NCBI GenBank assembly: GCA_964034945.1
Contig: OZ035962.1
Span: 105,844,034 to 105,908,033 of the forward strand
Direction of reading: 5' to 3'
Source: Chrysopilus asiliformis
Taxonomy: Eukaryota; Arthropoda; Insecta; Diptera; Rhagionidae
DNA length: 64,000 nt
The translations under genes and the position numbers were made by a program. Of the stretch, positions 1 through 13,000 are shown piece by piece. The notes under the pieces were generated by a model. It was not told the DNA's origin. It saw nothing but the letters and a program-made list of their open reading frames with translations, and did not search any database. Numbering within the stretch: the first letter of the stretch is position 1; every line of letters starts with the position of its first letter.

Positions 1-232
1 TGTACATAAAATCCGTCACACGTTTAGTGGTGGGCGGGGTGGTATGTGATGGACTCCTGTACAAAAATGGGCAAAAAAACATCACTGGGGGATTCGAAAC
101 AGCGCAAATTTTTTTCAAAACAGCGCAGCGTGTTTGACGGCTCCTAATTTTAAAAGTTTAAGTTGAAATTTTCAGTGTATTCGTTGGGCCAGTCATTCTA
201 ATTTCTAACAATTTTTTATCATCAGAAAACTA
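1..232. other. Gene-free flank with a decayed repeat start
   Basis: No coding frame is supported. The first ~60 bases contain a 'GTCACACGTTTAG' stretch followed by G-rich sequence. A related string (GTCACACATTTAGGG) occurs near 29,600, so this is probably a decayed interspersed repeat cut by the window edge. Confidence 0.3.
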
Positions 233-236
233 TTAA

Positions 237-459
237 CACTCTAACTGCCACGACAGTGTTAAGCCTTTTTCGAATATTTAGTTGTCAGTCAAAAAGGCAC
301 TAAGAGAAAAAAAATTGAAACTAAATGTTACTTTATTACCATAAAATGTGTGCAACTACAAAAAATCGTTGCGGTTGCAGCGAACACTAATAATTTTCCT
401 TGTGGCCGTTGTGTCCAATTAAGTGTCAGGTCTTTTTGACTGACGTGGTAGTTAGAGTG
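237..459. mobile_element. TTAA-flanked MITE (piggyBac-type target site), copy 1
   Basis: A 223-bp element lies between two TTAA tetranucleotides (233-236 and 460-463). The ends are inverted repeats: the left end reads CACTCTAACTGCCACG and the reverse complement of the right end reads CACTCTAACTACCACG. No coding capacity is seen. TTAA duplication is the hallmark of piggyBac-superfamily insertion; the family assignment is inferred from target site and structure only, because the termini start with CAC rather than the usual CCY. Confidence 0.75.
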
Positions 460-1391
460 TTAAAAATAGAAAATTGTTAGAAAATGTCGTTTTATAAAAC
501 TGGGATAAAACCACAACATATTATGATTACTTGGCATTAATAACCACTATTATGTGTATAGAAAATCTCCCCAAATACTTCAAGAAAACAAACATAAGGC
601 AATTTTCCAGTAGAATTAGACTAACTGAATGAAAAGCGGATTGTGAAACTCCAAAGATCAGAACAGCTGCTTGAATGTTGTTTGTTGACGGAAAACATTT
701 GAGAAGCTCGAGGAACGCCACGCCACGGACCATCTGGAAGACAAGTTCAGTAATTTCAAACTTCTCTATGGTGACCGAAAAGACAAGGAAGTATGCTGGC
801 TGTAAGAAGGAAATTCGAACCCATTTAAGATGATTGTCAAGAGAAGTCAAGGGAGGGTGAAAGAAAGAAAAAAAAATGAGACACATTGCAAGTTCATTTT
901 CCTGTCAATTTGACGCATTACCGTGGCACACTAATTACCATTGTTACGGATTGTGTTACCTTGCCACGGCCACAATGGCACGAGGGATAAGAAAATAACA
1001 TCATTCGCATGTCGATGAATGGGTAATCATGAAGAGCGTAAAAAACAGAGTTTCATTAGGATCAGAACGTGTGTCTTGGGAGAACAAGACGGCATATAAA
1101 AGATACCGGTGAACACAGATGGATTAATAGACATGAGACGTGGAATACTGAAGAAACATTAAACACAATTATGTTAAATTAGACATCGTAAGGGTGAAAC
1201 GGGATCTTATTCTACTGGAAAACTTTAACCTGTTGTTCTATTAATATCGCATTATAAATAAATTTACTTATAGAATGGGAAAAATATGGAAATATGTAAA
1301 CAGATTAGCGTTTCAACATACGACGATATTTTTTTTTTGTTATTTTAATCGAGCAATAATCTAACACAGATCGCGACCACTTTATGCCTAT
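460..1391. other. Gene-free stretch
   Basis: A short minus-strand open frame (527-886) has no recognisable domain and ordinary AT-rich composition. I see no RNA gene, repeat or regulatory signal here. Confidence 0.4.
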
Positions 1392-1798
1392 AGCCCAATG
1401 AACGCAACGCCAACGCAGAAACTGTCACTTACAAGTTTGTTCCATAGAAATCATTTGAAGTGAGCACAGGGAACGCAGCTACAACGCAAAAGTTTGCAAA
1501 CTTCTAACTTTGCCGCAGCAATTCTGCGTTGACAGTTCATAAAGTGAGGTTAGGGAAATGTTGTTCGAGGAAAATTGATAGCCTTAGTGCAAAAAACAAC
1601 AAATAACAAAGATAAAGACCAACATAGCAAATTATCGCTTCAAAACTATCCATTTTTGTAATTTTGCCAAGTTTATACCACTTTATGTTATGTCACTTGT
1701 ACTACTTCACGTGATGCCATTGGGCTCTGCCGCTGAAATGTTGCGCTGCGTGACAGTTCACAGCGTTGCAGTTGCGTTCGCGTTGCGTTCATTGGGCT
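1392..1798. mobile_element. MITE-like element with ~19-bp terminal inverted repeats
   Basis: The left end reads AGCCCAATGAACGCAACGC and the right end ends with the near-perfect reverse complement (GCGTTGCGTTCATTGGGCT). The 407 bp between hold no convincing coding frame; the open frame at 1766 merely starts in the right terminal repeat. A target-site duplication could not be identified, so superfamily is unknown. Confidence 0.7.
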
Positions 1799-4700
1799 CC
1801 AGAGGTTAGGCTTCATAGTAAATTTATTCTTTGTGGTTGCAACAAAAATTTTCACAGACTGTTAATCTTGGATGAAATTGCGACATTTGTAGGGTGTTGT
1901 TGCAAGTCAACAGAAAACAGTGTTGCTAAACACCAAATGGAACAACTAGAACCAATGACATTGGCTGACGTCATATGTAAGCAACTTTGTTTTAGAATGA
2001 GGGTAAGGGACAAGTAGTTTTCGGTAAAACGTGAAAATATTCTAAAATAATTTCCAAAATGTCATATAAAATTTTACTAGAGTGAGAATTCGTCACTTTA
2101 GTTATCCCGAATTTAAGCATTTTGATCCAGAATCGTGGAACCTAAGATTTTGGCCCAGATTATTCAATTTAGTCACGGTGCAGTTTTTTGAAATGTTTCT
2201 GCTTCCATCGTATTTTTATATAAAATGTTATGTTATGAAAAATCCCTCCCTAAAAAAGTATGTTAGTGACGCAACTAAAGAAAAAAAACTTCACAAAAGT
2301 AATTTCGAGGCATTAAAAGTTGCCCCTTCCTAACTCCCTCGCCGGTCACTTGTCCTGGATTCGAACCAAAATAAATATGGTCACTTCATTTTTTCCATCT
2401 TAAATATTTTTTTAAGGGGAGTAGGGGCGGGGAATTGCGGCACAAAACTCATTCGAAAATATCACTAAAAAGTGTGAGAGGTCCGAAAAGCCAATAATTA
2501 GCATTGTGGTTTTTAATAACTTCTGTCAATTTTTATATTACTTACGTTTCTAAGTATTGAAAATATTGATACACCGGACGGCGGTACAGGAATCCTTCCG
2601 CCTTTTCCACCATCATGTTAAGATGACACAAATCGAATTTTCACAATCAATTCTCCACCTTCTGATTATCAATAAATCCTTTTTTTCTCCTTGAAAACTT
2701 GTAACTTTTATTCACTTTTAACAAAACACTATCAAATTACACTTTTCCAGATTCTTTCGACACTTGAAAACTTTTTCAATTTTGTAAAATTTCTTTCCTT
2801 CATTGAGAAATTTTCATTTTTGTTTTATACCTTCTTAACACTTCTTCTGCACATGAAAATAAAACATAAAAAAGATATTTTATCATTTCCTTTCCAACAT
2901 TGAAAACCATGTGTCATCATTAGGAAAAACCGCAAACATTTCCCACAACATTAATTGATTCGGATATGCCGCAAAATTTTAATAAAATCTCACAGCAACA
3001 TCTTGACTATTTGAATTTTTATACCGGCAAAACAAAAGGAAAATTAATTGCGACAAGTAAAGAAAAGTGCAATTAAGAAAATAGAGGAGAATTTTCACAG
3101 AGAATTATCCAATTGTTATTCATTCTATGCTGAAATCAAGCAACGTTTATTTTTTCGCATTCTTCGAGAATTTTCTTCTATATAATAATATTGTAGTCTC
3201 ACTGAGTAATTAAGAAACCGTTTTTTCAAATCGATGGAAAAAATTGTCAACTCAACGAAATGCGATCTTCCGATTTTAATGTCATTGCCAGTAAAGGAAA
3301 ACTACTACAAAAAAAAACACACTGTAGAACCGACAAAATACAAATTTAATACGGAATTTCCAAATAATTAGAAAACATTTTTTGGGTTTTTGATTAAAAA
3401 TTAGGCTTCCGTTTAATTTAAAGACGATCCGACGATATCGAAGTTTGTTGGTAAACTGAGAATCAATTCAGTTAACAGAAATTTGGACAACGCAGTTTAG
3501 TGTAGTCAATTCGCTGGAAATGATATCAGAATGGGAGAAAACTATGAATTAATGGAAAAATTCGTTGGTCTCCGAAATTCACCCTCAGAGCTGTTTGCAT
3601 GTTTTGAGGGTGAAATGCCTGTGGGAAATTTTATGAGAAAAGATTATCCTCTGCAGTAAGGGTGGTGTTATGTGATGGTAAAAATTGTCTCAAAACCTAT
3701 TTGAAGAATTAAATGATGTGTGCCTATTGTTATGTGATTTAGCCTTTGCGAAAAATACGAAATCTTAAAAAATGCCACACTTTGATGTTTTGCCAAAATA
3801 CATTATTGTCTCCAGTGCAACACAATGCCCGTACAAAGAAAATAAATAGTAATCACCGTATCTACAAATTAGAGCTGTTGACACACAAACTGTGAAAATT
3901 CGAATGAAAAGTGAAAATTCTAGATACACTTTTGCCAAAGGGTGTCGAATTTGGTGCACTGTTGACACATTCTTTCTGCATGAGTTCACGCCTCGTAAAT
4001 AGTTGTGGTGGCGAAATAAACGATGGGAAAGAGGTTAACAGAAGATAGAGGGTTGATAACATTTTCCTTGCCATTTATGTGAAGGTTCGCAGGACAAAAG
4101 ATTTGTGTCGAAAATTCCCTTTATTGTCGAGTAGTTTTAGTGCATATAAGAGAAAACTAGTTCCCAACATTGCATGTTTATATGCGATCCCCTCTATGGC
4201 ATATATCAGCCTTTATATGTAAAGAAACGGAAAGGAAGCCCTGAAAAATTAGACTTGTTCCGTTTTTATTGCAATTGCATGCGAGTGATGGGATGCAATT
4301 TCCTTTTGTTGACGAAACCTAATGAAAAATTGTGATTTATGGGAAAACGAGGGTGCCATGAAATCCCGTACAAGACGACAATGGCCATGTGAACTTTTTG
4401 GTGGTTCTGCGGTCGGGGATTGATCGAGATTTATATGTCTTGAATTAAGGGATTGTTACTGTAAATAAGAACAGAATAGTGTAATTAATTACAATAAGTT
4501 TCTTGTAGAATTTGTATTGTTATTTCGACAATATTAAATAGCAATTCGGAATAGGGTCGATGGTTTTTTTTGCTACAATAGAGGATCAAATTGATGATCA
4601 AAAGGCGATCAATTGGACTTAAACGGTGGTCAGGTTCGGTTTGGGAAACATTCAATTTGAGTGCACCCGCATTATAATTGTGTTTCTTTTCTAGTTTTAT

Positions 4701-4875
4701 AAGCCTAATAAGGTATGAAAGTAATTCTCAGCTAGAGATTATCCTAATTTTTGAAATAATTTGAGCTAAAAAAAATGGTTGATTTATTGGAAAAAATCTA
4801 TTATCAACCATCAGAAAAGTAACGAAAATTCTAAAAATTTATTAAAATATTAGAAATGGCCAAAGAATAGAATGG
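1799..4875. other. Gene-free stretch
   Basis: About 3 kb of AT-rich DNA. Open frames at 2082-2333, 2691-2903 and 3765-4074 are short, lack recognisable domains, and two of them overlap in different frames. I see no RNA gene or clear repeat. Confidence 0.4.
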
Positions 4876-4884
4876 CCAAAGTTC

Positions 4885-5256
4885 GCGTCTATTTCATACG
4901 CAGGGCAAATTCCCGGGCATTTCATATTTCAGCATGGCACAGAATAATTTGATTTTACAGCCCAATATAACTATTATCAAGGCCCTGTTATACCAATAAC
5001 TGAAAAATTAAAAAAAAGTCTAAAGCTTACTTACTATGACGATCCTCAATATTTAAAAGGAAAATCTCATTTAAAAAATAACTAGCAACATATGAAATGC
5101 AGGGCAAATAAATAAAAGCTATTTTACGACATTTCAAAAACTATTAATTTTAAAAACAGCAGGGCAACGAGTTTCTTATTTTCTCATCAAAACCCACTGT
5201 TTTTGATTGACCTGCAAGCAGCATGGCAAAACTTGCCCTGTGTATGAAATAGACGT
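4885..5256. mobile_element. MITE with 9-bp target-site duplication
   Basis: The element is flanked by the identical 9-mer CCAAAGTTC at 4876-4884 and 5257-5265. Its ends are inverted: left GCGTCTATTTCATACGCAGG, right (reverse complement) ACGTCTATTTCATACACAGG. The interior repeats AGGGCAA / CATGGCA motifs and has no coding frame. A 9-bp duplication suggests a Mutator-like (MULE) element, while 8 bp would suggest hAT. A one-ended relative lies at 62,228-62,364 in the first RyR intron of the window. Confidence 0.8.
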
Positions 5257-5265
5257 CCAAAGTTC

Positions 5266-8200
5266 AATTTACATTACTGTCGCGAATCGAGCCAATAGCT
5301 GGCGGTATACGCGATTCAAACCGATGTATTGTTCTGGCTGTTTGGGGTTAAGGGCTTGAATATCGTTTTGGGCGCTTAGCTACTTGGTAGAAATTGTCTC
5401 TCATTAACCATTGTAAGTATTTAGCTCTGGATAATTCTACGCTAATTGGCACCTGCTGGTTAAATAGCAACTATCACAGAAGGAGCTTTTTTGCAGGTGA
5501 CATTACATTTAATAAACATTAGAGTACGACATAAAAGAACTTGCCAAGATATGTATATAAAGCTTTCAATATTTTGTAATGTTTTGTTGTCATTTAAATT
5601 TTTAATTTTACTAGCACAAAATACTACTATAAAAGTTGGAAATTTCTAACTAGTCTCATACCAGTTCAATCACCAGCTGGCAGCAACATGTTTGGGTAAC
5701 TTGCCATTAGCACTAGTTGTCCAGTGTATGACTTTCACACACGTGATACATTTTTAAAGACTTGCCCCCCCTAATTGTCACACCAGTAAAGAAAACTACT
5801 GGTATTCCAGTTACTGTCTCCAGTGACAGACTTAATAAAAATGTGTATAACTATCAACCGATTGACAAATGATATGTTTTCACGAAAGTTTCTGTATGAT
5901 TAGTGACGTCATCAATTTGTTAAGACAACAATACAATTTAATGCATTTTTAATAACAACATCTATAATTTTCCTAGCATAAAACTCATATCTAATGAATT
6001 GAAAAAGAAACATAAAAATTAATTGTAAATTTTTTTAGTTCCCATAAAATTATTATCAGCAACGAATCAACTGAAATTTAATTAATGTCTTGCGGTCATC
6101 ATCATAATAAGAATCATCATAAAAATGAAAATGGATGAGAAAAAGAAAACAAATACAATCATATCTAGAACTTCATGAGCATTTCGTGCATTTGCCTCGG
6201 AATTTCTAACTATTTGTTATTGTTGTAATTTTTTTTTATCAATCTACATGATTGTTGTATTATTAGTACTTCGCTTTGTGTGCGTTTTTAATCTTATTTA
6301 GCTGGTTAAGCTCTTTAATGTCAATTAATCGCATGCAAGGCCAATTAAAAATGTTAAAAGTCGCTTTTGGTTCATAATCGTTGAATGACGATGATGTCTT
6401 CTTTCACTCACAAATCTACAAAAATTCACATCCATGATAGCAAGCATATATAACCAAGCATATTATCATAAAAACTGAAGATAGTCTTGGTCATACAATG
6501 AGAAATTCCCATCCAAGTTCTTACTTTACATCATGATTTTTTTTTGATATTACACTCTAGGCATATTTTTCATAAATATAACACATGAATATCGTGTGCA
6601 GTAGTCACATGTGAAGAGTTTCCATCAAAGCTAATTTGAAATGCGAGGGATGTGTAGTTGGTGGTATAAGATTACTAAAAAAATACCTTATATATGCACA
6701 ATAATAATAATAATAAAAAATTAACCCATGGCAATGTGATAGCGAAAAATGAAATAGATGTTATGCGGCGCATTAATAAACACTTGGACAGGAAATCAAG
6801 AGATTCTGACTTCCTTTGTGACTCGTAAAAATTTCTCATACGCTCATACATAAATGATAAGAAAACTCCGGACGATTGCCTTTTGCTTACTAATTTTCCA
6901 ATAGCTCAATAAAATGGCCAAGCAATTCACCCGTCCCACCAAAGGAGTTTTTAAGCAGAAAAGCCGAAACGCGGGCTAGGCTAGATGGTTATGGAGTTTT
7001 GATAGCTGTTCTTTCTCCATATGTTGTTATAAAAAAAACGTGATTTACAACACTTTCTTATTGGACGCACAAAAGGTTCAAATGGTGCGAACGGATGGAA
7101 AAACTTTGAATGTGTAATAAAATAAGAAGAAAATTAATTTCGCTGCGGAATCATAAGGGCGTACAAATAGATACAACGGAAGAACCTATTCGATATTGCT
7201 GTTAATTCATGTGGGACCCAAGTTCAATTACTTATAAGAAAATTAGGTGTACTCGTAAATTATTCACTTCATTCATAGATGGTTGTCAAGATAGCCTTAA
7301 ACGGTTACAAAAAATTGTTTTTCGCGCCTGAAGCTGAATTTGGAAAATCTTCATAAATGTCAGCAATAGCTCAAAAGATACTATTTCTAGCATGCTATTT
7401 AGATCTACAGGGTAATTCATTCAGAGTATCGAAAAAACCAAACAAACCTTAGAAAATTATGAAATCTTTCTGATTAAAATGTTATAACTCTAGCTAGCTA
7501 ACCCAGATTTTGCTGTTGATGAGTTGTAACCAAAAAAAAACCTTACAAATATTGCAATTGATTCGTAATCCACGTAAAACTGTAGGTGCGGGCGGTATAA
7601 AGAATATTGTCATACAGAGAAAAAGCGGAGCGAGGAAAGAGAAAAATCAGAAATGAAGAGAAAAGGAAGGGACAGAAGTGAAAAGGTTAGGAGAGGGACA
7701 GAGAAAATAGTTGAATAAAAAGCCAGTCACGGCTCATGTCTCGTGGTATTGCACGGTTTTAATGTTTTAATGACATCGCGGCGTGAGGGTGGGTCTGTGT
7801 TGCACATCACATTGCATATCGTTTTTGGGTTCTGTCATCGTAGTTGATTTTTTTTTGTGCCTTCCAGATCCTTTTATTCAATGACCAGAATGAAGAAAGT
7901 CGATAGAATTTAAATCACAGTCAATTTTTCTCCATTTTGTAAGATTTTGGGCACCGTAACGTAAAAAAATGCATTTCTTCGATTTCAAACGAAAATTTTT
8001 TCTATCCACTTAAAAAACTTTTCAATTTTCGCAGCAGACCCGAAACATACAACTTCACCCTTTGTGCCAAAAATTTTACAAGACATGTTGAAGACACTTT
8101 AGAATTTCCAAGCATTGACCAGACTAAAATCTAATTTCCGATTGCTTCTATTTGAGTTGTTGGGACATCAATTGAATCCCAATTAATTATTCGATTGCTT

Positions 8201-10040
8201 TTCATGCACTTTTTATGTGGCAATTACGTGGTCTGAGATTTGTAGAGGACCGTAAAGAAATCAGTCTTGGCATGTCACGTACTTTCGCCAACAATTCCCT
8301 CAGATTTACTCTGGATAGACTCAAATAATTGGAATTGGTTTCCGGTTACTATTCGATTGCTGTTTACAAAATTCTTAGAAATGATTGGCAGCTAAAAACT
8401 CTTGCACTACCATTCGGGGGAATTGTGACGAAATTGCGACTTCACAATCAACTTTTATTTACAATTTCTCTATATATATTAGTTTTATTATTGATGAACT
8501 TGTCTGAAATTCTTTTCTTTTCGTTTTTCAGTTGGATTTTCTTCGCGGTATTGATTTCAACATGTCTGCCCTTCGATTACATTCAATTGAAAGGTCATAT
8601 TTCATGATCAAATCATAATCGATGGGAATTAGGCACTGAAAAACCTTCGGGTCTAAAGACCATTGCGAAACACTGGAGGAGGTTTATTGGTTTATGAATT
8701 TGTTTTCATTTTCTTTAAGCAAAAAAATACTTTTTTCACCATCTTCTGATCAATATTTTCAATAAATTTCCCAATTAATTGCACACCCCTGATTTAATTC
8801 AATTTCCTGCCATCAATAAAATCCAACCAAGTAATTTTCTGCAATTTTTCAATTAATAATTAATCGATTTTCAATAAAGTCATCAACTTTCACAAGTTTT
8901 TCTTTTCTTTTTCACATAAATGCGTGTGTGAGTCCGAAGAATTATTTTTTTTGCTTCAATTTGAAAAGGAACGAAGACGTAGTAATCTTATAGCTAAATG
9001 ACGTATTCCCAATTATTAGAGGCGTTTTTTTCGACTTGTCGTAATGAGTCTGACACAAAATTCAAATCTTGAAGCTCGAATACCATGACGATCCACAGCC
9101 TGGGGCAAAATTTAGCGAATTATTCTCACAATTTGCCCAGCAGAGGTGGGCCAGGTATAACGATTGGATGCGATTTCTTATTGCTTCTAGCGATAAGTTG
9201 ACTCATACTTAAGGCATAATTAGTATAGCCAGTCATAATAACATACTTTAGTTTTGTGCCTAAATTACACGGTAGAGAGTAAACAATTTTTTTTATTGAA
9301 TCTTGAATTCCAAGTACTTATGAAAATATGGCGAAATCCGCCAGAATATAGCGATAAAAATAGTGACAATATCATTTTGGAACACAAAAACACTGGTGAA
9401 TTTAGATAAAAATTGTAAAAGAAATTTCTGATACAGAAGTCATTGGGCCGGGGACCAGCCACTCCAGGTGTTATCAAAATAAGAAAACTGATAAAGAAAT
9501 TTTTGTTGATATTATTTGGAAATCCAATTGAGCGCATTTAATGTTAAAAGTAATATTTTTACTTTGTAGGTTGTAGAATTTTATCTTTGCATCGGATTTC
9601 GGTAATTGAAAGGAAATTTCGTTATTCCGTATTGACCTCATGGACGAAGATTAGGTGTTTTCATTTTTTTCGAAAGGTACAATTGATAAGGTTGTAAGGG
9701 ACAAAGCGTTGAGCAAAATGTGTGAACATCTAACAGATGTGGAAACAATGTGATTTTTTCTGTCACGTTTTTTACTTATCACCATTTTTTAGCGATTTTT
9801 CAGCTTTTTATACTTTGGTTTATGGTAATTAATTGGATGTAAATCTGATTTTGTTATGGGCTGGCTCCAAACCCCTCTATAAACTTTTTAGCGATTTTTT
9901 GTATGGAGTTTAGTACCGACGTCAGATGTGATGACCGAAGAACCTCTTTGAAAGTGTGGCAGATTTTATGGACAACCCTTATTTCCGAGAAGATATTGCA
10001 AAGGCTGATTGCACACTATGATAAAAAAGAGAATAAACAT
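5266..10040. other. Gene-free stretch with simple repeats
   Basis: No gene is supported. A short (AAT)n run lies at about 6,701-6,715, and a purine-rich (GA-rich) tract at about 7,617-7,712. Open frames at 8,329-8,607 (+) and 9,265-9,537 (-) are composed of hydrophobic AT-rich codons without a known domain. Confidence 0.4.
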
Positions 10041-10044
10041 TTAA

Positions 10045-10267
10045 CACATTGACTGCCATGGCTATCATTTTTGATAGCCAGTGAGCCATGGCTATCATTT
10101 TTGATAGCCAGTGAAAATTGGCACTATGATTCATGAGCGGCCAAGGCTATAATTTTACAATCTACATGCATACATACATACATTCATATATACGTACATT
10201 CTATATACGTCTACATGTATTGGCATCTCCCTTACATTTTTGCAAAATTGGTCTGGCAGTCAAAGTG
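10045..10267. mobile_element. TTAA-flanked MITE, copy 2, with internal tandem hairpin
   Basis: Flanked by TTAA at 10,041-10,044 and 10,268-10,271. Ends: CACATTGACTGCCA on the left, CACTTTGACTGCCA as the reverse complement of the right. Just inside the left end is a tandem duplication (two copies, about 10,055-10,115) of a ~31-bp unit that is itself a hairpin (GGCTATC-ATTTTT-GATAGCC). No coding potential. Confidence 0.75.
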
Positions 10268-10271
10268 TTAA

Positions 10272-11900
10272 AAAAAACCGATAAAAATAAAACTTTTTCA
10301 ATTTTCGTATGGAGATTTCATAATTTTGAAACTATAAAAAGTAGCAAGTGTCAACATTTCATACGCATCTTAAAAGAAAAACTTTGACAACTTTTCCATG
10401 AAATTGGGAGAGTACAAAATAACCATGAAATGGAATTATTCTAAAGTTTCACGAATTTTGTGTGAACTTAAAACAAGATAAATAAATAATAAAGACTAGA
10501 ATGTCTGAGAGGGAGAATTGAAAATTCATGTGCGCTCCTCGAAAAACATCTGCATTATTAAAAATTAATGCGATTAAAGTCAAAAGGAAGCACATCTCAG
10601 ATTACCGCTCGCTCAATGAACTGATAAAAAGACTTTTCATTCTCGATCGATAAAAACGAATAGAATTCAGCATAGAAGCAAAATGTTTTATTCTGTGAAC
10701 ATAGAAATTGGACAAATGGGAAAAAATGCGAAATTCGTCCCAAATTATGTTTGAAGAACATTTTGTAGACTTCTTGGCGAAAAGCGAATGGATGAGAACA
10801 AACAGAAAATTCACTCGTCGCACACAAAAACTGGTAAAAACGGCGAAGCGGATAGAACTATTCTCTCATGCCTTACTGCCCCATTTCATGTTTTTGCACT
10901 TAGTTTTGTTTTTTGGGCACATATTGGACATGGGATCATTCATTCATTTATCCAGTCCCATGGTATTTGCGTCATGTCACATAATTAAATGCTCTTCCAG
11001 TGGGAATAATAAATGAAAAAAAAAATTCAATGAGTTATAAATGGTTCCCTATAGCGACAACAAGCATACAAATGGACTAAAAGTCAGCCATCCTCAGTCC
11101 TCACTCTATTACAGTCACTTTGAAAACATGCTCGGTTTTAGCAAATTTCTCAATTCCATGTTAAATTTCCGATTGAAAAGCCAGACAAAAACTTCAAGTT
11201 GCCTCAACCAACCAAAAAGAACAGGTGGACCCCTTACAGATGATGTAGGTACGAATCGCACGCTTAAAGGCACGTCTGGCAGAACAGTAAACAATTCTTT
11301 ACTTTCTGCATAAAAATTGAAATACTGCAGGTTTACACGCGGCAGACAAACAAAAAAATTGAATGATAAAAGGTAGCTGCAACATCGCAATTAGCATTTT
11401 GCAAATTGCTTAACAAAATATATACGTTAAATATCCTTTGTGGAAACAATAGAAGTTTAGCATATTTCTGACGAGTGCACTGTGCGCTAATTCTATGAAT
11501 TCATGTGACCAATTTATGAGGTAGAAACCATTTAACTCGTGAACAAAAAAAGGTGGACTCAATTGTAAAAGTAACCTTTTTCAGCTTTTAGCGAGGAGTT
11601 TTATTTTAGAGGTTTCCCATTTCCCCAAAGTTCACACTTTTCAAGGTTCGACTGTATAGAGAATACATTGTAAAACAATGAATTAAACAGTTGGGTTAGC
11701 ACAATTTTAAAAGCCATAGGAAATACAATTTCAAAAGCAATACAAGTAAAAAAAATTCTAAACTCTGAAACAAAAAAAGAAATGCGCCGCGGGCGAATTA
11801 TTCTTTAAGTGAAAGTACCATAGGCGAAAATTCTAATTATTAAGAGTCAACCTGTATCGACTATCAAAAATTTTAAATAATCTCCTAGGGATCAGTAGCG
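10272..11900. other. Gene-free stretch
   Basis: Overlapping short open frames on both strands (10,597-11,016; 11,041-11,390) occupy the same DNA in different frames and match no family I recognise. I see no other feature. Confidence 0.35.
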
Positions 11901-12448
11901 ACTACTTTGGCGATCTTTGGTGTAGAATGATGCAAAACTTCGATTTAGACCTGTCTGTCCGTCTGTGAGCCCAACATTTCTAGAAGGAATTGAGCGGAAG
12001 ACTTGAAATTTTGGAAAATGCCGGTTTTTTTAAATGTGAGATGTATTTCTAAATCCTAGCAATACAGAAGTTTTTGGGATTTTCTCGAAGACACTGCATT
12101 TTAAGAATGCGATTATAAATAACTTTTCTATACCAATAGGAATAATTGTTAAGAAAAATAATTATAATTAAAGTTTTTATCAGAGATCGGTTTGAAGATT
12201 GCATATCGCGTTTTGAGGATTGTCTTCTGGAAATTGTATTTTTTTTTCTTTGCGAAAAATTTAAAAAAAAACTTTTAACTTAAAAAATATCAGTTGTGAT
12301 AAACACAAAACTGTCCTCTGCAATATTTACTTTCGGAAGAAATATGTAAAAAACAATATTTTTTTCAAATATCTCGAAAACCATTAGATACGTAAAAAAC
12401 GTTGAAGAAAAAATTCAGGAATTTTTATTTTCTTTGAATTCGGTAATA

Positions 12449-13000
12449 CAGGGTGGGCCAGAATAGACGCAGGGGTTTGAAGTCTTTATAACTTTTTTTT
12501 TATTTTTATTTTTTTTAATTTTGTTTCAGCATTTTGTTAAGAAGACTTGGGCAATTTAAAATGGACCTGTACACAATAGAACAACGAACCGGTGGGCTCA
12601 ATGGCTCTTTTACGGGACATGTTTGGCGGACGCATTATTTCGAAAAGAAGCGATTTCAATTGGCCTCCGCGTTCACCTGATCTAACGACTCCAGATTGTT
12701 TTCTTTGGGGATATTTGAAAGAAAAGGTGTACGTCAACAAGCCAACAACTATCAGCCAATTGAAAATCAACATTCGCAGTGAAATCGAGGCCATAACACG
12801 AAAGGCTATGGAAAATGTCTTGGAAAGAGCACGGATTTGCGAAGCAGAAAATGGCCACCACTTGCGGGATATAATTTTCCATGTTTAGACCAAAAATATT
12901 CCCCATCAATCAACTACATGTATTTGAAAAAAAAATTATAGGTTTCGCTAAAATAAAAAATTTATAAAGAATTCAAACCCCTGCGTCTATTCTGGCCCAT
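12449..13000 (+). mobile_element. Internally deleted Tc1/mariner-type element, copy 1
   Basis: The left end follows TA (12,447-12,448) and reads CAGGGTGGGCCAGAATAGAC; the right end carries the inverted match GTCTATTCTGGCCCA, but its last bases have diverged (TTATATA instead of CCCTGTA). Additional inverted bases (GCAGGGGTTTGAA) extend the terminal repeat to ~33 bp. The interior retains only the start and the last third of a transposase gene. Copy 2 lies in an RyR intron at 48,237-48,764. Confidence 0.85.
12561..12888 (+). pseudogene. Remnant of Tc1/mariner-type (DD34D/E-like) transposase
   Basis: A short start resembling the N-terminus of this transposase class (MDLYTIEQR, from 12,561) is joined directly to a C-terminal piece in a different frame (open from 12,592 to the stop at 12,888). 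The C-terminal piece contains WPPRSPDL..PDCFLWGYLK, the region around the third catalytic acidic residue in mariner-like transposases, and ends with an HLRDIIF motif. The helix-turn-helix and first two catalytic aspartates are missing, so it cannot encode an active enzyme. Confidence 0.8.

Noticed and set aside
12537..12909. Minus-strand frames opposite the mariner remnant (for example MASISLRMLIFNW...)
   Set aside because: These are antisense shadows of the transposase remnant; the plus strand carries the family motifs.
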